A stretch of DNA of 64,000 bases from Gari tellinella (GCA_922989275.2 OV277864.1:43461550-43525549), one strand, 5' to 3'. Counted from the stretch's first letter, positions 1 through 11,414 are shown. Numbers and translations: made by a program. Notes: a model not told the origin generated them from the sequence alone.

Positions 1-1963
1 GTTGTGATCGCCCGTCGTCCGTCTGTCCGTCTGTCCGTCTGTCCGTCCGTCCGTCCGTCCGTCTGTCCGTCCGTTCAAATTTACTTCAAGCGACAACTCC
101 TCTGAAACCGCGAGTCTGAGGAAAAAACTAATTTGCTCACGGTGTTCCTTGGATGCTTCTCTACAGAAATTGTTAAAATGAAACTTTAAAGTGGACTACT
201 TATTGAAATTTATTAAAAAAAGTGAAAAACTTTAAACAAGTTTTTTGTAAAAAACCACTGTTCCCACACCTTAGATATTGCATGAATAGTATCTTCTACT
301 AAATCACTTTCAAAATTGTAAAAAATCAAAACCCTAGGATCAAATTTGACTCAACCCTGGCCATATCAGTGCTTTTTGATGCAGGTCTGACAGTAAAAAC
401 TCTCTAATGATCCGTTTTATACAGACGCATTGTATCTTCCAGGCTAAGAAGCTACCCTTATACTAAATGCAACATTTTTGCAAACAGTTTGGATCCAGGT
501 CAGATGCCACATAATGCTGCATCTAATCTGGATCTAAACTATTTGCCACTCATTTACATATTTTCTTATATTTAGAAAATATAAGTTATTATTTTTTACA
601 TATTTCACATACAAACATTTGGAGCAGACAACAGTTCAGCATAATAATAGTCATTTCTCTCTGAGACTGTCTCCAATTGCATAACTGACCCATAGCTAGC
701 TCTGAACTCAGGTCACTGAGATACATAACAGAAATGAAAGTGATGTCTGCTATTTTATGCTCAAGCACAACTTAGTTCGAGGCATATTACTTTTGGTCTG
801 TCTGTTTGTTTGTTTGTGTTTTGTTTGTTTGTTTATCTTTCTGTCTATCAGTCCACAATTAATTCTTGGCCATAAACAGTATGGATCCAGGTCAGATGCC
901 ACATAATGCTGCTTCTAATCTGGATCCAAACTATTTGCCACTCATTTACATATAGTTTCTTATATTTAGAAAATGTAAATAATGATATTTATTAACCTAT
1001 TAACCCATACATATTCTTTTTTATGTCTTTAATTTATTCTTCCACAGAAGAAAATATTTCACTTTATACAGTCATTGTTGTCTTTAACAATTGCTTCAAA
1101 TGACATCTCCTCATATACCGCTGAAAAGATTTCAACCAAACTTTACACGAATGTTCCTTGGGTCAAGTTCTTTCAAAATTGTTCAAAGAATTAAAAACAA
1201 TGTAGAACTCTGGTTGCCATGGCAACCAAGTGAAAAAATAAGGAAATCTTAAAAAATCTTCTTGTTTGAAACTACAAGGGCCAGATCTTAGACATTTGTC
1301 ACATAGCATCATCTACAGGTCCTCTATCAAACTACAAACTATGCCCCTGGGGTCAAAATTGGCCCCGCCCAGGGGGTCACAGTTTAACATAGAGTTATAT
1401 AGTGAAATTTTCAAATGTCTTCTCCTCTGAAACTAATATGGCCAGAGCTTTGATATCTGGCTTGGTGACACTTTTAGATGTCCTATACCAATAAGGTTCA
1501 AATGGTTCTGGTCGATTGCATATCATCTACAGGTCCTCTATCAAGTTTGTACAAATTATGCCCCTGGGGTCAAAATTAGCCCCACTCCGGGGGTCAGAGT
1601 TTTCATACGTCTTCTTTTCTGAAGCTAATATAGCCAGAGCTTTGATATCCGGCATGGTGTTACTTCTAGATGTCCTTTATCTATTTTGTTCAAATGGTTC
1701 CAGTCTGTTGCATATGTAGGTCACAGGAGCTAAAAATAGATTTTTTCAATGGAAACTTAAAAAAAATCTTCTTGTCTAGAACCCTAGTACCCTGATCTTA
1801 GATATTTGGAACATAGCATCATCTACAGGTCCTCTATCAAGATTGTTCAAATTATGCCCCTCGGGTAAAAAATGACCCCGTCCTGGACTTAAATCATTAT
1901 CTCCATTTTGATGTACAGCTATTCTCAGGTGAGCGACATATGCCCCATGGGGCTCTTGTTGAA
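1..1963. repeat. AGCTCACCTG-type long repeat (right end; left end outside window)
   Basis: Begins inside the element at GTGATCGCCCGTCGTCC followed by a GTCCGTCT microsatellite. It ends CAGGTGAGCGACATATGCCCCATGGGGCTCTTGTTG, the end seen in other copies (22290, 57850). Internal phrases such as CATCTACAGGTCCTCTATCAA repeat at about 1311, 1527 and 1829. No coding sequence seen. Confidence 0.7.
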
Positions 1964-2080
1964 AGGTTTAAGTGTCTAAAGTGAGTATGAGTTGTTGAAA
2001 ATTACTTGCATATTTTCTGTCAGCATTATGATTAGACAATAACAGTTTGACATTTAGTACATGTATTATGTTTCTTTCAG

Positions 2081-5000
2081 TCAAGCACAAGCCTGACATT
2101 GACTCAGCAGATTCTGGAGAGGCTGATATTTCAAGGGAGCAGAGTGAGACAGATTTGTCCCAAGAAAGGTTACCAGGGCAACCAGGTTATCCCAAGGTAA
2201 GTTAGATTTATAAGATTTTGTAAATTTATTTTTGTAAAAAGCGTACATAACATGGCAAAACATAATTTAAGCAAACATAAAAGATCCATGTAATGCGCAC
2301 CAGACACAAAGGATAACACAAAAAGGAAAATGTTTTCCATATTTCCATTGTAAAACTTCCAAGTTAACCCATTATCCAATAGCCTGTTTCTATGGAAACA
2401 GTAGCTGGATGTTGCAATATGACGGAAATACTGTTAAAAGAGACTAAAGCCATAGCTGACCAAAGCAAATCATAGTCTGTTTCTAGGCTTGAAGACAGGT
2501 GACTACTTAAAGCAGGTTGAAAGTTAAGCAGAATGCATCCTAAGGCACATTCTGTTTTACTTTCAGCCTGCTTTAAGCTACAATCTGCTAGAATAATTCT
2601 TATGATACATATTCATGAATGTATAAATTGGAAGTATTTTTCTGCAGTGGAAGAAAAAATGAAAGGTATAAAAACTTAAAAATGACACATCAAATAAACA
2701 AGGTTTTCGTTTCCAGCTGTTTTCGGTTACATCTGACTAAAATGCAATTAAAGTGCTCTTTATCCGATAAAGAACAAGTAATTGCATACCATTTATGTAT
2801 GTCTTAAATGCGGTTGGTTGAAAAGAGACTGAATTATGGTTAGTTTTACAACATACTGTCATTCTTCTTATTTTTTACAAATGTTTTAGGCAAAGTGTCC
2901 AGTGTTACATCAATGACTTCCAACAAGTGTAAATTGCTTGTAATTGCAAACTGTCTGATTTTTTTTTCTTCAAATTTCAAGGATTTATAGGACTTTCTAC
3001 TAACTAAAATATGAGCTGAAGTTTTTTGGTTAACAAACCAACTTAAAAGTCATGAATTGTTGGACACCAAGCAATTTATGATGTAACCAAAAACAGCTGG
3101 ACACGAAAACCATGCTCATATATCCAAGCACATTGTAGCTTAAAGCAGGCTTAAAGTAAAGCAGGATGTGCCTTAAGGCACATTCTGCTTTACTTTCAGC
3201 CTGTATTAAGTGGTCACCTGTATTCAAAAATGAAAAGTGACTTCACATGGAACTATAGTCCTGTCTATAGTGACTATAGGTCCAACCAACACCGGTTGGT
3301 ACAACCCGTAGTCGGACCATTCTCATTTTTCATTGGTTTGAAAAACAATGTTCTTTTGCCGACCTTAATGTGCATGAGCCGGCCTCAATTTTGCCTGACA
3401 AGAGGTTTGGATCTATAGTTCCATGTGAAGTTGCTCGAAGAAACAGGCTATGGGGTAAAGGGTTAAAGTTGATGATTGTCTTGTTTCAGGCTTGTGATAG
3501 TGAGGCAGAGAGTGGGCGAGGGTCTTCTCCCGGTGGGCTTTCAGCTGCATCAGCGCTTTCACCGATGCTCCACAGCAGCCAGGATCAAATCAATATTGCT
3601 CACTTATTAAAGACCCTACACAGTATAGTGGTAAGTGTGGATGAAAAATTGGATCATGTTATTATACAGTAAAAATTTTGTTCAACAACACACAAATTAA
3701 GCCTAATTGTGGTTGCTTAAGGCTGGTGACAAGTTAATGTAGAATAAATGGAATGCAGAAAGATTATTCCTGAACTTTCAGCATTTCTTTTATTCTGCAT
3801 GATTCTTAAAAGTACTAGTATGTCGATCAAGAGAGAGAGAGAGTACTGTAAAATGATACCAGTACAATAAAACGCCTCGACAGTTAGCATATTAAAGCAT
3901 AATGAAAGTAAAAACAGAAAGCTCCCGAAGGAGTTTCTGCTTTACTTTAACCCTGCTTTACGTAACCACCTGCCCTAAACATTAATCAACTCCAATTAGT
4001 TTGTCATTTTGCAATATGTTTATTGTAGAAAAAACCCTAATTAGTGAAAAAAATTTGATTAGACTTAATTTGAAACGGGAATTGTCCATTTGAAGTTTCA
4101 GGGATCAATATTTCAGCAAGGACTTAAATGCAGTTTTGTCTTGATTCTTAACTCTTTCGCTGCCAAATTGCTTGTGAGATTTTTACCCATTCACCTTTAC
4201 ATTGTTGTCTGCTTCAATTTTGTTGTTTGCAAGATCGTTTCAATGTAAGATTCAATGTAGTATGACTTAAAACATCGATAGGAGTGTCAAAAAGTTTGGA
4301 TCCTGATCAGACGCCGCATTACGCACTGTTTACAAACACCCTTTTTGGCATCATTTAGAGTGAAAGGATTAAATATGATTATATTTCATGTGTACATGAT
4401 CTGTTGTGTATGGTCACTATAACCTCTATTCCAGCATTTGACAGCATGTCAGGGCACAGCAGTGGAGACATTGAGGGCTCAACTGGCAGAGGCTAATGAG
4501 AGAATCAACAAGCTCTCAGCAGATGTACATGAGAAGAGAGGACCTGGGTACCGACACAATCAGCTTGAGGAGCTCAGAAACTTACAGGTACTTAAAGCAG
4601 GGTACCAGTCACAAAGGATTTTCTTTCCTTGTCTTGCATCTACTGTAAAATCGGTTTTATTCGCGAGAATAAAATTTACGCTTAAATTCGCGAATGTCTC
4701 TAATTTTGAAAATAGGTGACTTCTTAAAGCAGGTTGAAAGTAAAGCAGAATGTGCCTTAAGGCACATTCTGCTTTACTTTCAGCCTGCTTTAAGCTACCA
4801 CCTGCTAGAAATATTGCATGATGTCGCGAATTAATACATAATCGCATTACGCGAAATATTCATGACGCGAAAAATACCTGTTTTACAGTAGATGATATTG
4901 AATTCATATGGTAGAAGGCTTGGCATATAGCAAAAACACATTTGAAAAGATTACCATAATTATACAGTAGAACTTCATTATCTCAAACTTGGTTAAATCG

Positions 5001-8000
5001 AACAAACCAACATTTCAAAGTTTTAAAGGTGGCTAAGCCACATTTTAAGTATGAAATACAAGTATATTCACCTTAACCAAGCATGAACTATTTAAATTAA
5101 TTTCTAGAAACACCTTTTAGTTTGACTTAAGTGAGTTCGAGATATCTAAGTTCGACTGTTTTACTTTTGTCCTGTATTAACCCTTTCCTCCCTGAAACCT
5201 CAAATGGACAATTCTGGTTTTAAATTTAGTCTAGTCTATTTTTTATGTTTAAAGGTTTATTTTTACAATATATGTCAAAATGACTAACAGTGTAGACCCT
5301 GATCAGAGGGCTCCTTAAGGAGCCCTCTGATCAGGGTCAACAATGTTTGCATAGGACAAGTACACTCCTCACAGGTACACTGTTTGCAAATGACGCATAT
5401 ATGCGTGACTAGGGTTCAAAGAGTTATGGGTTAACCTTCATTTAACGATTACAAGGCTTCTTATTCAGTGGTTGCTACATACAAGTTTGGATGAACTTGT
5501 CAAGTGTATGTATTTTCATTGGGGGGAGGGGCACCATGGAAGTGTGGTTATAGCCAATGTGACCGATAATCAGTTAGCTCACCATTGCTGTGGGTTCAAA
5601 TCCCAATCTGAGCACTTTGGATTTTCATGTGAGGAAGCCTTGGAGCTGGCTTGTCTAAGGTTGGTGGGTTTTACCCATTTGTCGATTTGTGCCTGAAATA
5701 TTGAATGATAGACATCAAGGGCAGGAACAGACATTAACAAATCAGTTACAACAACCTAAAATCATCACAAGTCATATACAGTAAAACCTCTATATTACGA
5801 CCACTAAAACAAATGCTAACTGATTGTTTAAAAGACAGATGAAAGCTTAAAGCAAGGTGCTTTCTATGCTTAAAGGAGCTTTTAGTTTCACTGTAACCTT
5901 GCTTTAACTCTTTGAACCCTAGTCACACATATATGCGTCATTTTCAAACAGCATACATGTGAGGAGTACACTTGTCCTATGCAAACAGTGTAGACCCTGA
6001 TCTGAGGGCTCCTTAAGGAGCCCTCTGATCAGGGTCTACACTGTTTGTCACATTGACATATATTGTAAAAATCAACCCTACAAAGTCAAAAATGGACTAG
6101 ACTAAATTGAAAATTAGAATTGTCCATTTGAGGTTTCAGGGAGGAAAAGGTTAAGCAGTCACCTGTACTAAACCCCTCATCATTAACTCAATTTAGTGGT
6201 TGTAATAGAGAGGTTCTATTGTATTGTCATGTTGACTGTTGTTTTACAGGGGGTGATACAGAAGGAGAAGGAAGATTGGGAGAAGAAGAAGGACAAAGAG
6301 CAGAGGGAGCTGGAGTTTGAGAAGGGCCAGCTAGACGATATGAGGAAAGCCTTAGAAAAACAAGAGGTAACTTAACCCATTACCCCATAGCCTGTTTCTC
6401 GTATTGAACATAGATGACCACTTAAAGCAGGTTGAAAGTAAAGCAGAATGTGCCTTAAGGCTTTACTTTCAGCCTGCTTTAAGCTATAATCTACAAGAAT
6501 ACAGAAACTCTTTCTTATATTTCATATTCTTTACTGTATAAATTGGAACTATTTTCTTCAGTGGAGGATTGAATTAGAGGCATAATATGGGATAATGGGT
6601 TAACCCTGTCCCCCATAAAAGTTCTTTTTAGTGCATTTATTTTATTCCTACACATGCGTAAAATGTTTCAATTTATACTGTCATAAACATGTACCAAAAG
6701 AAATATTTCTATGTCCTGGCAGATGAAAGCTTACAGCCAGCGGAAAGTAAGGCAGAATGCGGCTGAATGCTTTAAGTGTTCAACTGTCTTCAAAACTTTT
6801 GACGTCATGCATTACTCGGGGAACCTTTCATTTATATTTTCTTAAAGTAGTTTTAGAATTGCTTAATTCTCTGGAGTAGTTACAACACATGCTTTTGGTG
6901 CAGACATAATTTTGTAGCAGAAAATATTGGATAAAATTAGTTTAGCCTTGTGATGATAGTAAAGATTAATCCCTGTAACTTTTAATGGACAATTGCAATT
7001 TCCAATTAATTCTAGTCCTTTTATGACTATTTAGGGATATTTCTGCACTATATTGCATAACTACAAACAGTGCTGACCCTGATCAGAGATCCTTTAGTCT
7101 GATCTGTGTATACACTGTTTGCATAGGACCAATATACTCTTTACAGGTATACTCAGGGCTCCACGGACCAGATAACGGGAGTATTTAAAAAACTAACATC
7201 TTTATTTTTGCAGTAAACCCTATGGTGTCACTACTATTTAGAATGGTCTCTTAGATACGATTCTAATGATTAGAACACCATAGGATTTGGTGCTGAAATG
7301 TGAGAGAAAATGTTGGATTTGTTCAATTTTACTCCCTCTAAATATCAAGGAGCCCTGTATACTGTTTGTAAAGGAGTCATGGTCAGGGTTCATTGTGTTA
7401 ACCATATCATACAATTATACCATTTATAATTACTAGGGTGATATAAAGCAGCAGAAAAAAGAGCTGGCAGACAAACGTGAAGTGTTACAGAAACAGATGG
7501 ACTTGCTACGTCAGAGCGGACAGCTGCCAAGTGATAAGGAACATGTGCAATCTAACTCAGACTTTGTGCCGGGTCACAGACGTTCAGCCTCGGCTGAATC
7601 TTTTAATAATAATCCTAGTGATGATCCAAAGAAACAAGTAACTAGTGCTACTCATAAAGATTCGTTTCGCGCAGAAAATAAATCTTCGTCAAAACTTCAA
7701 AGTTTTTCGTATAGCAGCAAAGCCAACGTTCCAGAACATCTTCTTAGTGCTACAAATGAACAGAAGATTGGTTCTAAAAATGTTCAGAAAATCCCTTCCA
7801 AGTTACTTTCCAGTGGTCTAGCAGCCTCCTCTCAACAGGCTGGCTCCCAGACTGACCTGAGGAAGGGCATGCAGGGAAACGGTAATAGTGCTAATAATAG
7901 TGTAAGTGGCCATCTTGGTAGTAATCAAGGTAACCAGTCATCACCAGCTATGGCACAACAAGAGTTAGAAAATGCACAAATGGGACACAGCCAGAGTGCT

Positions 8001-8327
8001 GGTCAGCTAAATAACCAAGGTCAAGGTCAAAGTGTCAGCCCCATTGGCAGTAGTGTTTCTGTGCCCAAGGGCAGCTGGCAAAGTAACAGGCCTAAGCCCA
8101 GCCCCGTTTCGGGCCTTGGTGGTGTGATGAAGCTGGCACAAAAAGGGGACAAAAAAGGGAAATCTAGTCAGTCCAAGACAGAAAAAGGGGCACAATCATC
8201 ATCCCCACAACAGGTGGATCAAGCAGATCAGGCTGTCCAGCGTCCTAAATCAGGGACCCCTGGACAGCGAAACCAGAACGTAAACCATAAGCCACAGAAG
8301 TCTGATAGTGATGTGATATACTTCTAA
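2081..8327 (+). CDS. C-terminal exons of a coiled-coil protein, possibly a Lbc-family RhoGEF (5' end outside window)
   Basis: Five exons join in frame: 2081-2196, 3490-3630, 4435-4587, 6250-6366 and 7437-8327, each with AG acceptor and GT donor and consistent phase (first exon enters with two bases of a split codon; all later joints are phase 0). They encode 471 visible residues ending in DVIYF-stop. The order is an acidic Ser-rich linker, a short helix (INIAHLLKTLHSIV), a long coiled coil over exons three to five rich in Glu, Lys and Gln (for example IQKEKEDWEKKKDKEQREL and LQKQMDLLRQSGQ), then about 250 low-complexity Ser/Gln/Asn/Lys residues. Known for the family: Lbc-type RhoGEFs (AKAP13, ARHGEF2, ARHGEF18, ARHGEF28) have a C-terminal coiled coil after the DH-PH module. 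No DH or PH domain lies in this window, so the family call is inference; another coiled-coil scaffold is possible. The exon structure is much surer than the name. Confidence 0.6.
2364..2690 (+). mobile_element. MITE A1 (TTAA family A)
   Basis: TTAACCCATTATCCAATAGC left end; hairpin AAAGCAGGTTGAAAG...CAGCCTGCTTTAA at 2510-2577; interrupted by a SINE tail; right end decayed. Confidence 0.75.
2386..2465 (+). mobile_element. SINE tail fragment inside MITE A1
   Basis: GACGGAAATACTGTTAAAAG is shared exactly with the SINE tail at 34.54 kb. It interrupts A1 after its first 20 or so bases. Confidence 0.55.
3128..3466 (-). mobile_element. MITE A2, interrupted by MITE N
   Basis: Hairpin at 3134-3212; right end GGCTATGGGGTAAAGGGTTAA at 3446-3466, 23 bases before the exon at 3490. 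Confidence 0.75.
3240..3431. mobile_element. MITE N, nested in A2
   Basis: 19-bp perfect inverted ends ACTTCACATGGAACTATAG and CTATAGTTCCATGTGAAGT. Single copy seen in this window. Confidence 0.75.
3880..3985. mobile_element. MITE family C remnant
   Basis: AAAGCATAATGAAAGTAAAAACAGAAAGCTCCC ... CTGCTTTACGTAACCACCTGCC; ends unclear. Confidence 0.55.
4148..4372 (-). mobile_element. MITE F1 (TTAA family F)
   Basis: TTAACTCTTTCGCTGCCAAA ... TTTAGAGTGAAAGGATTAA; core GTTTGGATCCTGATCAGACGCCG. Confidence 0.75.
4637..4894. mobile_element. MITE P with family-A hairpin core
   Basis: Inverted ends CATCTACTGTAAAATCGG and CCTGTTTTACAGTAGATG, then CGCGAATA-type arms. The middle (about 4712-4812) is the family-A hairpin with A flanks. 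Confidence 0.7.
4965..5158. mobile_element. MITE E1 (TA family E)
   Basis: CAGTAGAACTTCATTATCTC ... GAGATATCTAAGTTCGACTG; inner hairpin GGCTAAGCC. Confidence 0.8.
5177..5434 (-). mobile_element. MITE B1 (TTAA family B)
   Basis: TTAACCCTTTCCTCCCTGAA ... ACTAGGGTTCAAAGAG; central palindrome GAGGGCTCCTTAAGGAGCCCTC at 5308-5329. Confidence 0.85.
5535..5740 (+). mobile_element. tRNA-derived SINE fragment
   Basis: B-box-like GGGTTCAAATCCC followed by TTTTCATGTGAGGAAGCCTTGGAGCTGGCTTGTCTAAGGTTGGTGG and GTGCCTGAAATA. The second part matches the SINE at 34.43 kb. The tail is missing. Confidence 0.7.
5779..6221. mobile_element. MITE C2 split by nested B2
   Basis: CAGTAAAACCTCTATATTAC ... GTAATAGAGAGGTTCTATTG with TA on each side. 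B2 occupies the TTAA of its right hairpin arm. Confidence 0.88.
5904..6154 (+). mobile_element. MITE B2, nested in C2
   Basis: TTAACTCTTTGAACCCTAGT ... CAGGGAGGAAAAGGTTAA; TTAA at both ends is the target duplication. Confidence 0.9.
6372..6603 (+). mobile_element. MITE A4, five bases after a 5' splice site
   Basis: TTAACCCATTACCCCATAGC ... GGGATAATGGGTTAA, with the hairpin at 6422-6480. It starts five bases past the exon end at 6366, so the donor reads GTAAC|TTAACCC. Confidence 0.85.
6600..6800 (-). mobile_element. MITE A5, decayed, abutting A4
   Basis: TTAACCCTGTCCCCCATAAAAG, TTTATTCCTAC, and a degraded hairpin (GGAAAGTAAGGCAGAATGCG) in inverse orientation to A4. Confidence 0.55.
6967..7402 (-). 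mobile_element. MITE B3 carrying nested D1
   Basis: TTAATCCCTGTAACTTTTAATGG ... AGGGTTCATTGTGTTAA; D1 interrupts it near the right end. Confidence 0.75.
7154..7357. mobile_element. MITE D1 (CAGGGCTCC ends), nested in B3
   Basis: CAGGGCTCCACGGACCAGAT ... AAGGAGCCCTG with perfect 6-bp flanks TATACT (7148-7153 and 7358-7363). Confidence 0.88.
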
Positions 8328-8381
8328 ACTACTTGATTGGTAAGCACACTTTGTAACAAAAGATTGGAAGTAAGACTAAAT

Positions 8382-8580
8382 CAGGGCTCCAGATAAGGGG
8401 AGTTTTTCTAAACCTGAGATCTTTATATATCTGCATTAAACCCTATGATGTCACTACTCATTAAAATTGTCTCTTTGATACGATTCTATTGAGCAGTAGT
8501 AACACCATAGTTATTTTAGTAAGCATAAAGATTTTCGTTTTTGAAATACTCCATTTATCTGGAGCTCTTGGGTGGTTAAA
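8382..8580. mobile_element. MITE D2
   Basis: CAGGGCTCCAGATAAGGGGA ... CCATTTATCTGGAGCTCTTG; lies between the stop of the coiled-coil gene and its candidate 3'UTR exon. Confidence 0.8.
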
Positions 8581-9064
8581 ATATGAGTAAAAGTAAAGAC
8601 ACGGAAAGGCAGAGGTTAGCTTATTTCAAGTGTTAACATAAATCATGAATCCTTTCCTCCATAGAAGCCCCTAAATAGTGATGCCTTGACCTTGTCTGGC
8701 GAACTCCACCTTCAGTTTTCATCTCAGACACTTGATAACATGGCAGACATGTTTTTCATGAATTATAAAATTTAATGTGCAAGAGGCAAAATTCATGTCC
8801 CTGTGACCTTGCCAAATTATATCTGATAAACTCTCAGATACTTGGCATACATGTTAATCAGAAGGTGTAGATAATTATTCAAGACGCTAGGGGTAGATAA
8901 TTAACGCTATTTTCAGGTCTCTGTGACCTTGACCCTTGATAATTGGTTAGGGTTAGCATTGTTACAGTGTGTATGAGCAGGGGTATTTGTCTTATTTAGT
9001 AGCAGTTCTATTTATATCTGTCTATTTACTGTATGGTGATCATAAATTTTTTTTTTCTTTGCAG

Positions 9065-9291
9065 CTAGAAGTTACTAAGAATGGACGAGGATACTCAGCC
9101 AGTGATCAACAACAAAGGGAGATTATACCAGATGGATTAATTATTATTTGGAAAATGTATTTCTGCTTGAACATTTATACTTTCATATAAGATGTTCCAG
9201 CCAAAAAGTTCTTTGTATTCTCTGTTAAGTCTTATCCTTTAATCATCTCTGGTTCAAATTTGTTGTCTGCAGTTTTATTCAATTTTTGGTC
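9065..9291 (+). other. Candidate 3'UTR (or alternative terminal) exon of the coiled-coil gene
   Basis: Twelve bases after the stop codon at 8325-8327 a good donor (TTG|GTAAGC, exon end 8339) appears. A pyrimidine-rich acceptor (TTTTTTTTTCTTTGCAG) precedes 9065. Splicing 8339 to 9065 would give a spliced 3'UTR whose junction is too close to the stop to trigger nonsense-mediated decay. Used instead after the exon ending at 6366, it would add about 43 different residues before a stop. The right edge is set only by the next MITE at 9292; I see no clear AATAAA before it. Confidence 0.4.
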
Positions 9292-9654
9292 TTAACCCAT
9301 TACCCCATAGCCTGTTTATAGTTTTGAAGATAGGTGACCACTTAAAGCAGGTTGTAAGTAAAGCAGAATGCGCCTTAAGGCGCATTCTGCTTTACTTACA
9401 GCCTGCTTTAAGCTGTTGTTGTTGTTGTTCGTCCATCACTATGTGAATATGACCGCAACTTCAAGCTGTTGAATTTCTGGAATGAGTGCGTAGGTGGCTA
9501 ATAAGGCTATCCTGGCAACAAAGCTACCATCTGCACGGATATACAAAAAATTTCTTATATTGCACATTAATTAAGGTATACAGTGGACCTATAGTCTTTA
9601 TGGAAGAAATTAATTAAAAGCGTCAAAAGGCATATTTATGGGGTAATGGGTTAA
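9292..9654 (+). mobile_element. MITE A6 with internal insertion
   Basis: TTAACCCATTACCCCATAGC ... ATTTATGGGGTAATGGGTTAA; hairpin with GCGCCTTAAGGCGC centre at 9341-9411. Confidence 0.85.
9420..9530. mobile_element. Short insertion with a TTG run inside MITE A6
   Basis: TTGTTGTTGTTGTTCGTCCATCAC...GGCAACAAAGCT splits A6 between matching AGCT tetramers. On the minus strand it reads as a 3' tail ending in a CAA run, typical of a retroposon end. Confidence 0.5.
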
Positions 9655-9837
9655 AAATAACTAAAGAGATCTATATAAGATGACACTTGAACACTGGTCA
9701 AATTTCAGTATGTTTTCAAATACTGGTCAGGTTGTGCTTTAAGTAGGATTAAATTGAATACTTTGATTTACTATTCGCTGTAAGTGCCTTATATGTGCCA
9801 TGCTATTTTGTTTAGCAGTAAAAAAAGTATAACCCTT

Positions 9838-10075
9838 TTAACCCATTTCCCCATAGCCTGTTTTTAGTATTGAAGATAGGTGAACATTATAAGCAGGTTG
9901 AAAGTAAAGCAGAATGTGTCTTAAAACACATTCTGCTTTACTTTCAGCCTGCTTTAAGCGACTGACAATCTGCTAGGGTATAGAAAATTATTTCCTATAA
10001 TACATATTCAAGATTGTATAAAATGGAGCTATTTTCTTCAGTAGAGGAAAAAGGCATATTTATGCAGTAATGGGT
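9838..10075 (+). mobile_element. MITE A7
   Basis: TTAACCCATTTCCCCATAGC left end, hairpin 9891-9959, right end TATGCAGTAATGGGT. Confidence 0.8.
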
Positions 10076-10276
10076 ACACTGAATAAATGTCCACAGCTTT
10101 GAAGTTGTTGTCTAAAGATATTATTCAGCATCTGATAAGTTGTCCATAGTGTTTACAAACATCGATGAGCCAAGAAATGCTATATATGACAAGTATTAAA
10201 CTAAAGGGTAATCATTATGCAAACAAAAGAATAACTAAGCATTCGGTCAGCAACCATACTGATATATGCTTATATT

Positions 10277-10548
10277 TATCCTCCTTTACTTGATAATCTG
10301 TTTCTAGTGACAGGTGACCACTAAAATCAGGCTGAAAGCAGAATGTATATACGTGCCTTAAGATCTGAAAAAAGGGGGGCACATTCTGCTTTACTTTTAG
10401 CCTGCTTTAAGCTACTATACCTACTAGAATATATAAATATATTTCTTATGATACATATTCATCACCATATGAATTTGAGCTATTTTCTCAAGTGGAGGAA
10501 TAAATCAAAGATGTAAAACTATATATGTATCTATGGAGTAAAGGATTA
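10277..10548 (+). mobile_element. MITE A8, decayed ends
   Basis: TTTACTTGATAATCTGTTTC, interrupted hairpin 10324-10413, GAGGAATAAATCAAAG, and ATGGAGTAAAGGATTAA. Confidence 0.65.
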
Positions 10549-10735
10549 AGTAAAAGGGCTTTAGAAATGAAATAACAACAGTTTTCAGACAACAGATTTG
10601 AAGCAGATTTAATTCAGGATGATAAGATTTAACCATAGTTTTAAAACAAAATAAAACAAAAAAAAATATCTTTATTACTCACCGCATAGATACTTAGTAA
10701 GACAAATTTGAAAGTTAAAAAAAAAAATGCATGTA

Positions 10736-10929
10736 CAGTCGAACTTCGATATCTTGAACTCGGTTATGTCGAATATACCTGTATTCCAAAGTTAAAACGC
10801 GGCTAAGCCGCGTTTTAACTTTGAAACACGGGTATGTTCTCCTAAACCAAGCTTGAAATAAGGCAAATTCATGTTTAGAAAAATCGGATATTTCGAGTTT
10901 AGCGAGTACGAGATATCTAAGTTCGACTG
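10736..10929. mobile_element. MITE E2
   Basis: CAGTCGAACTTCGATATCTTG ... GAGATATCTAAGTTCGACTG, TA on both sides; centre AACGCGGCTAAGCCGCGTT. Confidence 0.9.
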
Positions 10930-11137
10930 TATAGGGTAACAATATTGCAGATTATATTTGTGCCTTGAAGCAATTAGTGTGATTACATTTCCCTTCTTAT
11001 AGTATTATTGTAAAGAATAATAGCTTTGTATACAGTCAAGCTTGCTTGTTTAAAGCATTATAACCTTTACTTTGATCCTGCTTTAGGTTGTCATCTTCGA
11101 CACCTACCTTGACCACTGTCAATCAGTAAAGGTATCC

Positions 11138-11330
11138 CAGGGCTCCAGATAAGGAGAGTATTTCAAAACTTTAAATCTTTATTTCTGCATTAAACCCTAT
11201 GGTGTGACTACTCATTAGAATCGTCTCGGAGAGACGATTCTAATCAGTAGTAACACCATAGGATTTGGTGATGAAATTAGTGAGAAAATTCTGGAATTGT
11301 TAAGTGTACTCCCTCTTATCTGGAGCCCTG
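11138..11330. mobile_element. MITE D3
   Basis: CAGGGCTCCAGATAAGGAGA ... CTTATCTGGAGCCCTG; flanks GTATCC / TTATCC. Centre CGTCTCGGAGAGACG. Confidence 0.88.
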
Positions 11331-11414
11331 TTATCCTAAATGCTTGTTTGGAAAATTAAAGTTGTTCTCGTGCAGATCTTTGGAAGAAATGGTCAAAGGA
11401 AGTCAAAGACAAGG

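Noticed and set aside
4560..4847. Minus-strand 95-codon frame over the family-A hairpin
   Set aside because: It runs through a MITE and antisense to a real exon; the peptide is the hairpin's translation.
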